A stretch of 15,678 nt of DNA from Clostridia bacterium (GTDB taxonomy: Bacteria > Bacillota_A > Clostridia > Christensenellales > CAG-138): contig JAFZJT010000180.1 in assembly GCA_017553815.1 (NCBI GenBank), positions 1 through 15,678 on the forward strand. The letters run 5' to 3'. The notes under the pieces were generated by a model. That model worked only from the letters and a program-made list of their open reading frames with translations. It made no database searches and was not told the origin of the DNA. Both the position numbers and the translations under genes were made by a program. This document shows positions 1 through 5,255 of this stretch, piece after piece. Every line of letters starts with the position of its first letter. Position 1 is the first letter of the stretch.

Positions 1-75
1 CAAACACAAAAAACACCCCTGATTTCCGCACATTGCAAGATGTGTTTCGCATGTAAACCTGAAAACAGCAAAAAG

Positions 76-124
76 AAAGGGACTGTTGCATGCATTTTGC
101 TTGCTTGTGCAACAGCCCCTTTTT
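76..124. terminator. Terminator-like hairpin downstream of the integrase remnant
   Basis: Positions 76-90 pair with 108-122 at 14 of 15 positions (one A/C mismatch), with a 17-nt loop. A T-run follows on the plus strand (120-124), and on the minus strand the arm is followed by CTTTCTTTTT. It lies 93 bases beyond the integrase stop codon on the minus strand, so the likely role is a bidirectional intrinsic terminator. Insertion-sequence ends can carry similar CTGTTGCA inverted repeats, so a transposon end is an alternative; I see no transposase next to it to support that. Confidence 0.6.
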
Positions 125-216
125 GTGTCTTAAAATAATCCCGTCCGCTAACGCTCGCGGGGAGTAAAAGTTTGATGGGGTTTTGATAAAACTAAATCTA
201 TGACTTACATTGGTGC

Positions 217-810
217 CTACAAGGCCTCTTTCGCGTTGCCTACACCGTTGCCTACATCCGCACCCTCAGAATCGCCGATATCGTCGGGCACAATGCTTAT
301 GTGCGGATTGAGAGCATTTACGCCTGCAAGCGCATCGGAACGGTCAGGATGGATATATCTTTGCGTTGTGGTGATCCTTGCATGACGCATGATCCGCTGC
401 ACCACCGGAAGCGAGAGCTGCGCGTCCACGGCTGCTGCCGTGCCTGTCGTATGCCTGCATGAGTAAGGAGGCAGTTTTCGGCATCCACAGGCTTCGAGCT
501 TTGCGTAATAGGTAGCGTAGAAGCTGTCCTTGTTCGCACCGTAGAGTTTGCGGCCTCCGTGAAGCTCCATGAGCGCGGCCACGACCGGCTCGAGGAAATC
601 CGCGAGCACTTTCCGGTTCGGTTTTGCGTCATTGGATTCCGGCTCAACACTATCGACGGTAAGCGGCTCCTCGATGGCGGGTTGCTCTGCACTCACAGGC
701 TCGAAAATCTCCACACTTCTCTTGACAGCATCGGGGTTGGTTCCACCGAATGGTCTGAAGTGTAACCTATGTTTGACACCTGAACAGATAAATCGGCGCC
801 AATATGCCAA
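217..810 (-). pseudogene. Tyrosine recombinase/phage integrase, 5'-truncated remnant
   Basis: Only the C-terminal catalytic half of a tyrosine site-specific recombinase is present. About residues 116-126 hold the box II segment with R119-H120. The usual first His of HxxR is Tyr here (Y-S-C-R), a variant I recall in Gram-positive element integrases. RHARITTTQRY (142-152) supplies the third His/Trp-box residue (H143) and the nucleophile Y152. The box I arginine and the whole N-terminal core-binding domain of a roughly 380-420-residue integrase are missing. The open frame begins with a TTG at 810, has no convincing ribosome binding site, and is closed by an in-frame TAG at 838-840. The first 35 or so residues do not resemble an integrase and may come from another sequence joined at a breakpoint near 740-780. 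The frame ends with a TAG at 217-219. I infer a decayed integrative element or prophage edge; it is probably inactive. Confidence 0.75.
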
Positions 811-815
811 TATCC

Positions 816-844
816 TTGAAAATACGCTGGAATACTGCTATAAT
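816..844 (+). promoter_or_regulatory. Promoter for the Na/phosphate cotransporter unit
   Basis: TTGAAA (816-821) and TATAAT (839-844) are separated by exactly 17 bases, and TGC directly precedes the -10 (extended -10). Transcription would start near 851, giving a leader of about 138 nt before the ATG at 989. A weaker second candidate on the same strand is TTTACA (869-874) with AATAAT (892-897), also 17 bases apart. The promoter sits at the truncated 5' side of the integrase remnant and points away from it. I see no Pho-box-like repeat. Confidence 0.8.
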
Positions 845-988
845 GCCAAATGGGTAAATGTTCGGCTGTTTACAACTTTAAGGTGTTATGCAATAATTTA
901 ACGCTTTCGCGCATTTACAGCATAAAGGGGCGATGGAAAGCCGTGCTCAATCGGCCTTCGCACCGAAAAAAGATTTGGAGTTCATTCT

Positions 989-2611
989 ATGACGATAGCT
1001 AATTGGACAGGCATAGCGGGAGGCATCGCGCTTTTCCTATACGGAATAAGGCTGATGGGCGATGGTCTTCGCAGCCTTGCGGGCGCAAAGCTCAAGGGGG
1101 TTCTTGAAAAGCTGACGCGCAACCGCCTTATGGGCGTGCTTATCGGCGTGCTCGTGACGGCGATAATCCAGTCCTCAAACGCCACGACCGCGATGACCGT
1201 CGGCTTCGTTGACGCGGGGCTGATGGCTTTTTCCCGCGCTTCGGGCGTTATAGTCGGCGCGAATATCGGTACCACCGTAACGGGTATACTTATCTCGCTC
1301 AAGATAGAATCGTTTGCCTCGATAATCGCGTTTGTGGGCGTTGCGGCGATCGTTTTCATCAAGAATAAAAGTGTGAACAACTGCGGAAGCATCCTCGCGG
1401 GTCTCGGCATACTTTTCATCGGCATGACGCTTATGAAGGGCAATATGGAGCCGCTCGCGTGCGAACCCGCGTTCACGAACGCACTTTTGAGCTTCCAAAA
1501 CAACTTCCTGCTCGCTCTGCTCGTGGGAGCTCTCTTCACCGCCGTGGTGCAGAGCGTTTCGGCCTCGGTCGGCATCCTTCAGGCGCTCGCTCTCGCGGGC
1601 GCGGTGACGAGCCTCGGGCAGGTCGTTTACCTGATCCTCGGCATGAATATCGGCTCCTGCGTTACGGCGGTCACCACCTCAATCGGCGGCAGCAAGGATG
1701 CGAAGCGCACCGCGGCGATACACGTTCTTTTCAATATTTTTGCGGCGATATTCTTCGTTATAACCTGGAAGCTGTTTCCGATCGAAAGCTGGTTTGAGGC
1801 GGCATGGCCGGATATGGTCAGGCGCATAGCCATGTTTAACATGCTTGAAAAGCTGGCCGTTGCGATAATCATCTTCCCGCTTCTGCCCCTGCTTGAAAAG
1901 CTTGCCCGCATCATCATTCCCGGCGAGGATAAGGACAAGGCGAACAGCCTCATCCATATCAAATCGAGCGATTTTGCAACCCTCTCCGTCGCGATAGCGC
2001 AGGCGCAGAAGGAGGTTTCGCGCATGTACGAGCTTGCGCATAAGAACCTTGCGCTCTCCTGCAAGCTCCTAACGCAGGAGAAGGCGCCGTCGCACAGCGA
2101 TATGAGCGCGATCGAGAAGAATGAGGAGACCATCGACTATCTGAACCACGCGATAACCGACGCGCTTATCAAGATCACCGCCGCGGGGCAAGGCCTTGCG
2201 CCCTCGGACGCGCGAATAGTTGATCGGATGCACCACGTTATCTGCGACTATGAGCGCATAGGCGACCATGCGGACAATATCGCGGGCTACGTTCGCCATA
2301 TCAGGGAGCAGGGGCTCAATTTCTCGGGCGGCGCGCGCGAGGATCTTATGAAGCTGACGGCGAGGGTGCTGGATTTCGTTGAATGCACGCAGGTCTTTTA
2401 CGACGGAAAATCGGAGCTCGATATCGAGCAGATCGAGGCGATGGAGGACGAGGTGGACGACGAGGTGGATCGCATCCAGGAACAGCACATAAGAAGAATG
2501 GAGAAGGGCGGCTGCACTCCCGAAATAGGCATGCTCTTCGTTGAGATACTGACCGATCTTGAGCGCGTTTCCGACCATGCGCTGAACGTGGCGCAGGCGG
2601 CGACGAGGTAA
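989..2611 (+). CDS. Na+/phosphate cotransporter (PNaS family) with C-terminal PhoU domain
   Basis: A 540-residue inner-membrane protein predicted to import phosphate with sodium, or to export it as proposed for the YjbB branch. The membrane part (about 1-310) holds the two inverted PNaS repeats: QSSNATT at 61-67 followed by GANIGTTVT at 90-98, then QSVSAS at 188-193 followed by GMNIGSCVT at 218-226. Residues about 330-540 form a PhoU-like helical domain with both signature motifs, ERIGDHADNIA (422-432) and ERVSDHALNVA (525-535). This matches the usual Bacillota architecture and length. GGAG lies 8 bases before the ATG, supporting this start. The second QSS motif carries Val at position 190 where the family usually has Ser, which could affect binding. 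The next gene begins 14 bases after the stop, so the two are probably one operon. The family is certain; substrate direction is not. Confidence 0.93.
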   Translation: MTIANWTGIAGGIALFLYGIRLMGDGLRSLAGAKLKGVLEKLTRNRLMGVLIGVLVTAIIQSSNATTAMTVGFVDAGLMAFSRASGVIVGANIGTTVTGILISLKIESFASIIAFVGVAAIVFIKNKSVNNCGSILAGLGILFIGMTLMKGNMEPLACEPAFTNALLSFQNNFLLALLVGALFTAVVQSVSASVGILQALALAGAVTSLGQVVYLILGMNIGSCVTAVTTSIGGSKDAKRTAAIHVLFNIFAAIFFVITWKLFPIESWFEAAWPDMVRRIAMFNMLEKLAVAIIIFPLLPLLEKLARIIIPGEDKDKANSLIHIKSSDFATLSVAIAQAQKEVSRMYELAHKNLALSCKLLTQEKAPSHSDMSAIEKNEETIDYLNHAITDALIKITAAGQGLAPSDARIVDRMHHVICDYERIGDHADNIAGYVRHIREQGLNFSGGAREDLMKLTARVLDFVECTQVFYDGKSELDIEQIEAMEDEVDDEVDRIQEQHIRRMEKGGCTPEIGMLFVEILTDLERVSDHALNVAQAATR

Positions 2612-2625
2612 GGAGGCGCCCAAAT

Positions 2626-2802
2626 ATGAAGAATCTGAAGAATCTAAAGTATGTGACGGCAATATGCGCGGTTGCCGCAACGACAGCGGGAATACTGCTT
2701 ATGTTCAAAGCGAATCGCTACGTGGTCGGAAGCTGCTTTCTTGTGGGGACGGCATTCTTTCTTGCCACAGCCATCATATCCTTTAAAACGCAAAAGAAAT
2801 GA
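2626..2802 (+). CDS. Small two-helix membrane protein, 58 aa
   Basis: I do not recognise a family. The start is well supported: a perfect AGGAGG (2611-2616) overlaps the stop codon of the transporter gene and lies 9 bases before the ATG, so the gene is probably cotranscribed and translationally coupled. The product starts with a basic segment (MKNLKNLKYV), then has a hydrophobic stretch at about residues 10-27, a short polar turn (KANRYVVG) and a second hydrophobic stretch at about 35-52. It ends in a basic tail (KTQKK). This predicts a helical hairpin in the membrane. The context suggests an accessory subunit of the phosphate transporter or an unrelated small membrane protein; nothing in the sequence decides between them. 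Confidence 0.75.
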   Translation: MKNLKNLKYVTAICAVAATTAGILLMFKANRYVVGSCFLVGTAFFLATAIISFKTQKK

Positions 2803-2820
2803 TTTTGAATAAGGAAAATT

Positions 2821-2851
2821 CGAGCGGAGGAGCCCATGGCTCCTCCGCTCG
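2821..2851. terminator. Bidirectional hairpin terminator between convergent genes
   Basis: A perfect 14-bp stem (2821-2834 with 2838-2851) with a 3-nt loop sits between two convergent small genes, 18 bases after one stop and 6 bases after the other. The plus-strand tail is weak (GTTTAC). The minus-strand tail (AATTTT) is better, so it should work best for the minus-strand gene and moderately for the plus-strand one. Confidence 0.75.
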
Positions 2852-2857
2852 GTTTAC

Positions 2858-3001
2858 TCAAAGCATCTTCTTCGCCGTGCGCATGATATGCTTCGTGTCG
2901 CGCTTGACGCGCCTTGGTACGTCCGGATACATGGAGCAAACGCCGACGGCGGCCGCCGCCATGCCAAGCGCCATGCCTGCCGCGAATCCAAACATCTTCA
3001 T
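2858..3001 (-). CDS. Small single-pass membrane protein, 47 aa (YtxH-like appearance)
   Basis: The frame runs from an ATG at 3001 to a TGA at 2858-2860. AGGAGG (3010-3015 on the complement) stands 8 bases before the start, which strongly supports a real gene. The product begins with a small-residue, Gly/Ala/Met-rich hydrophobic segment (about residues 4-23, FGFAAGMALGMAAAAVGVCS). A short, strongly basic C-terminal part follows (PRRVKRDTKHIMRTAKKML). This resembles the many YtxH-like or unnamed short proteins of Clostridia that have a glycine-rich membrane anchor and a charged tail, but I cannot assign a family or function. It converges on the 58-residue gene and shares the terminator at 2821-2851. 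Only weak promoter candidates are visible upstream, such as TTGCGC with AATAAT near 3033-3062 on the minus strand. Confidence 0.7.
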   Translation of the reverse strand: MKMFGFAAGMALGMAAAAVGVCSMYPDVPRRVKRDTKHIMRTAKKML

Positions 3002-3168
3002 ATTCTTCGCCTCCTTGTTTTCTCGACTTCGCCGTTATTATTTGAATGCATTTATAGCTTGCGCAAAAGCTCGGTTTTCGATACCCGCGCACCTCGAAAA
3101 AACGGCATAAAAATCGCAAATAATTTTTCCCAAGATACCAAAAGCAAATCGAAAACGCAAAGCGCGCA

Positions 3169-3206
3169 CCGCCGTTCGCTTTTTTAGCCGCCGTTCTGTT
3201 TTTTAC
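3169..3206. repeat. Imperfect 19-bp tandem repeat
   Basis: Two adjacent 19-base units (3169-3187 and 3188-3206) match at 16 of 19 positions. Both begin CCGCCGTTC and contain a run of six T. They end 56 bases before the -35 box of the nitroreductase promoter. They could be regulator sites or simple slippage products. Confidence 0.6.
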
Positions 3207-3262
3207 CGCGTAAATGAATGAAGCAAGCGGGCGTCGTGTACCGTTTTTTGCGCTTTTTCGCG

Positions 3263-3291
3263 TTGAAAACGCGCTCAAACGGTGCTATAAT
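3263..3291 (+). promoter_or_regulatory. Promoter for the nitroreductase gene
   Basis: TTGAAA (3263-3268) and TATAAT (3286-3291) are spaced by 17 bases with TGC directly before the -10, the same pattern as the promoter at 816-844. Expected start of transcription is near 3298, giving a leader of about 120 nt. Confidence 0.8.
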
Positions 3292-3309
3292 AGGCTTAAA
3301 CAAGGTGAT

Positions 3310-3361
3310 CGCGGCATCGGCTTTTGCCCGCGAGCATAAGCTTTCGCGGGCGGAATGCCCG
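3310..3361 (+). promoter_or_regulatory. Structured leader with mutually exclusive stems upstream of the nitroreductase
   Basis: The leader contains a perfect 8-bp stem (3326-3333 with 3344-3351). Two competing pairings share its arms: 3310-3314 (CGCGG) with 3328-3332 (CCGCG), and 3347-3351 (CGGGC) with 3357-3361 (GCCCG). The 1:2, 2:3, 3:4 topology is that of an attenuator. However, no U-run follows the last stem, and the ribosome binding site at 3405-3409 is not obviously sequestered. I do not recognise a known riboswitch class. Confidence 0.4.
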
Positions 3362-3417
3362 AGCATGATCAGATTTATAAAATGCTTAAAATTCTGTTTG
3401 AAACGGAGGAAAATAAA

Positions 3418-3975
3418 ATGAATTATCCCGTACTCGAAGCCATTCTCTCAAGAAGCTCCATCCGCGCCTATAAGGACACGCCCCTCACCGAGGAGCAGCT
3501 GTCAGCGCTCAAAAAGGCCGCGCTTGCATCGCCAACCGCGATGAACAGGCAGGAGCAGCGCTTTCTCTTCGTTACCAATAAGGACGCGATCGAAAGCATA
3601 AACAACGCGGTTTATGAAAAGATCCTCGCAAGCGGCAACGAGGCCTTCATCGAGCGAATCAAGTCCCGCGGGGGCAGGGTGCTCTATTCGCCGCCGCTGT
3701 TCGTGGGCATCTTCGCAAAGCCCGGCCGCTTCCCGGGCGTGGACGCGGGCATCGCGGTCGAAAACCTTGCGCTCACCGCCAAGGAGCTCGGGCTTGATTC
3801 GGTCATACTTGGCATGCCCGACGCGGCGTTCATCGGCGAAGCGGGCAAGAAATTCGCTTCGGGGTTCGGAGTTCCCGAGGAATACGACTTCATGATCGGC
3901 ATCGCGATCGGCTATCGCGACACGGACAAGGAGCCTCATGAGTGGGACGAGAGCCATATCATAGAGGTAAAATAA
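3418..3975 (+). CDS. Nitroreductase family FMN-dependent oxidoreductase
   Basis: A 185-residue cytoplasmic flavoprotein, predicted to reduce nitro or quinone-like compounds with NAD(P)H, probably as a homodimer. The N-terminal FMN-phosphate signature SRSSIRAY (11-18) is followed by the ASPTAMNRQ segment (37-45), typical of the family. The C-terminal part has the ENLALTAKELGLDSVILG stretch (115-132) and the PEEYDFMIGIAIGY strand (153-166). The length fits the short single-domain nitroreductases. The chosen ATG has GGAGG 8 bases upstream; an in-frame ATG at 3355 has none. It has its own promoter and a structured leader. The physiological substrate cannot be read from the sequence. It occupies the place upstream of ispG where many Clostridia carry dxr and rseP. 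Confidence 0.9.
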   Translation: MNYPVLEAILSRSSIRAYKDTPLTEEQLSALKKAALASPTAMNRQEQRFLFVTNKDAIESINNAVYEKILASGNEAFIERIKSRGGRVLYSPPLFVGIFAKPGRFPGVDAGIAVENLALTAKELGLDSVILGMPDAAFIGEAGKKFASGFGVPEEYDFMIGIAIGYRDTDKEPHEWDESHIIEVK

Positions 3976-4012
3976 GTGACCCAGGCGTAAAGCTAACATA
4001 AAGTAGAACGAA

Positions 4013-4036
4013 GGAATTCCCCCTCGGGGGAATTCC
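4013..4036. repeat. Perfect palindromic hairpin between nitroreductase and ispG
   Basis: Two 11-bp arms (GGAATTCCCCC and its complement) face each other across two bases; in RNA this would form a 10-bp stem with a CTCG tetraloop. It lies 38 bases after the nitroreductase stop and 33 bases before the ispG start. No T-run follows on either strand, so it is not a classical intrinsic terminator. It may be an RNA-stability or processing hairpin, or a partial attenuator for read-through into ispG. Confidence 0.65.
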
Positions 4037-4069
4037 AACCTCAACTATTCACTATAATAAAGGCGGCTT

Positions 4070-5119
4070 ATGAGCAAGAAACAAGTATACGCAGGCTCCG
4101 TGCCGATTGGCGCGGGCGCGCCTATAACCATACAGTCGATGACGAATACCGACACGCGAAACGCCGCGGCGACTATTGCGCAGATCCTCGAGCTTGAAAG
4201 CGCGGGCTGCGAGATCGTGCGTTCCTCTGTCTACGACGAGAGCTGCGTGGAGGTTCTGCCGGAGATAATCAAAAACATCCATATCCCGCTCGTTGCGGAT
4301 ATCCATTTCGACCACCGCCTCGCCATCGGCGCGATGAAGGCGGGGGTCAGCAAGGTGCGCATAAATCCGGGCAATATCGGCTCGGAGGAGGGCGTGCGCG
4401 CGGTGGCGCTATGCGCGAAGGAGCGCGGAATCCCGATAAGGATAGGCGTGAACGGCGGCTCGCTTGAAAAGGAGCTTTTGAAGGAATGCGGCGTTTGCGC
4501 GGAGGCGATGGTCATTAGCGCCGTTCGGCATGCGGAAATGCTTGAAAAATACGGCTTTTCGGATATCGTTGTTTCGCTCAAGGCGTCCGACCCCAAGACC
4601 ACCGTGCAGGCGTATAGGATGGCGCATGAAAAGCTGCCGTATCCGCTGCATCTCGGCGTTACCGAGGCGGGGATGGGCGAGGATGCGCTCATAAAATCCG
4701 CGATCGGCGTCGGAAGCCTTCTACTTGACGGCATCGGCGACACGGTGCGCGTTTCGATGACGGGCGGGGTCGTGCAGGAGGTCGAGGCGGCGAAGAAGAT
4801 ACTCGAGGCCGCCGGAGTCAGAAGGAGCAGGCCGCGCATTGTGAGCTGCCCCACCTGCGGCAGAACGCGCGTTGAGCTCGCCCCGATAGTGGAGCGCGTG
4901 AAAAAAGCGCTCGATTTTGAGGGCGCAAGGCCGATAGACGTTGCGGTCATGGGCTGCGCGGTGAACGGCCCCGGCGAGGCGAAGGAGGCCGATATCGGCA
5001 TCGCGTTCGGCTCTGTCAACGCAGTCGTGTTCAAAAACGGCGAGATAGTCTATGCCGATAAGCTCCCCGAGGTCATCGACAGATTCATCGAGGATGCAAG
5101 GGCGCTGTGCATGGAGTGA
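4070..5119 (+). CDS. ispG: 4-hydroxy-3-methylbut-2-enyl diphosphate synthase (IspG/GcpE)
   Basis: Converts 2-C-methyl-D-erythritol 2,4-cyclodiphosphate to HMBPP in the cytoplasmic MEP (non-mevalonate) isoprenoid pathway, using a [4Fe-4S] cluster. At 349 residues it is the short bacterial form: an N-terminal TIM-barrel (GAPITIQSMTNTDT near 16-29, VADIHFDHRLA 75-85, INPGNIG 98-104) and a C-terminal cluster domain. Cluster ligands are C260 and C263 (SCPTCGRTRVEL) and C296 in MGCAVNGPGEA, with E303 of the same motif as the expected fourth ligand. The ATG is preceded by AAGGCGG. polC follows after 136 bases, a linkage common in Clostridia. No convincing separate promoter is visible, so it may be read from the nitroreductase promoter through the hairpin at 4013-4036. 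Confidence 0.97.
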   Translation: MSKKQVYAGSVPIGAGAPITIQSMTNTDTRNAAATIAQILELESAGCEIVRSSVYDESCVEVLPEIIKNIHIPLVADIHFDHRLAIGAMKAGVSKVRINPGNIGSEEGVRAVALCAKERGIPIRIGVNGGSLEKELLKECGVCAEAMVISAVRHAEMLEKYGFSDIVVSLKASDPKTTVQAYRMAHEKLPYPLHLGVTEAGMGEDALIKSAIGVGSLLLDGIGDTVRVSMTGGVVQEVEAAKKILEAAGVRRSRPRIVSCPTCGRTRVELAPIVERVKKALDFEGARPIDVAVMGCAVNGPGEAKEADIGIAFGSVNAVVFKNGEIVYADKLPEVIDRFIEDARALCME

Positions 5120-5140
5120 ACTCGGCGAATGGAATAATGC

Positions 5141-5170
5141 TTGGGAATATGCAAAAATTTTTATTATAAA
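5141..5170 (+). promoter_or_regulatory. Candidate promoter for polC
   Basis: TTGGGA (5141-5146) and TATAAA (5165-5170) are 18 bases apart in the ispG-polC gap, within a locally A/T-rich stretch. The match is moderate. Transcription would start about 80 bases before the polC ATG. Read-through from ispG is equally possible. Confidence 0.4.
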
Positions 5171-5211
5171 ACACGTAATCAAGTGTTGATGATTCGATAA
5201 GCAATACGACT

Positions 5212-5231
5212 GCCGCCGCTATCGCGGCGGC
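5212..5231 (+). promoter_or_regulatory. G+C-rich leader hairpin before polC
   Basis: An 8-bp perfect stem (GCCGCCGC, 5212-5219, with 5224-5231) closes a TATC loop, 24 bases before the polC start. No T-run follows, so it is a leader or processing structure rather than a clear terminator. Confidence 0.5.
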
Positions 5232-5255
5232 CGCGTTTAACGATAAGAGGTACGG

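Larger units (their letters stand above)
3002..3417. other. 416-bp divergent intergenic region
   Basis: This gap separates the minus-strand 47-residue gene from the plus-strand nitroreductase gene. It is more A/T-rich than its surroundings. It holds a 19-bp tandem repeat (3169-3206), a strong plus-strand promoter (3263-3291) and a structured leader (3310-3361). I see no coding sequence with a ribosome binding site in it. The in-frame upstream ATG at 3355 would add 21 residues to the nitroreductase, but it lacks a binding site and is rejected as the start. Confidence 0.6.

Noticed and set aside
2718..3278. A 186-codon minus-strand open frame across the small-gene region
   Set aside because: It is in a different frame from the 47-residue gene that has the perfect AGGAGG, has a low-complexity composition, and runs through the terminator and intergenic region.
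3355..3417. Upstream in-frame ATG that would lengthen the nitroreductase by 21 residues
   Set aside because: It has no ribosome binding site, it overlaps the leader stems, and the ATG at 3418 has GGAGG at ideal spacing and gives the normal family N-terminus.
4053..4058. A perfect TATAAT just before ispG
   Set aside because: No -35 match lies 16-18 bases upstream, and transcription would start only about 5 bases before the ATG, leaving no room for the ribosome binding site.
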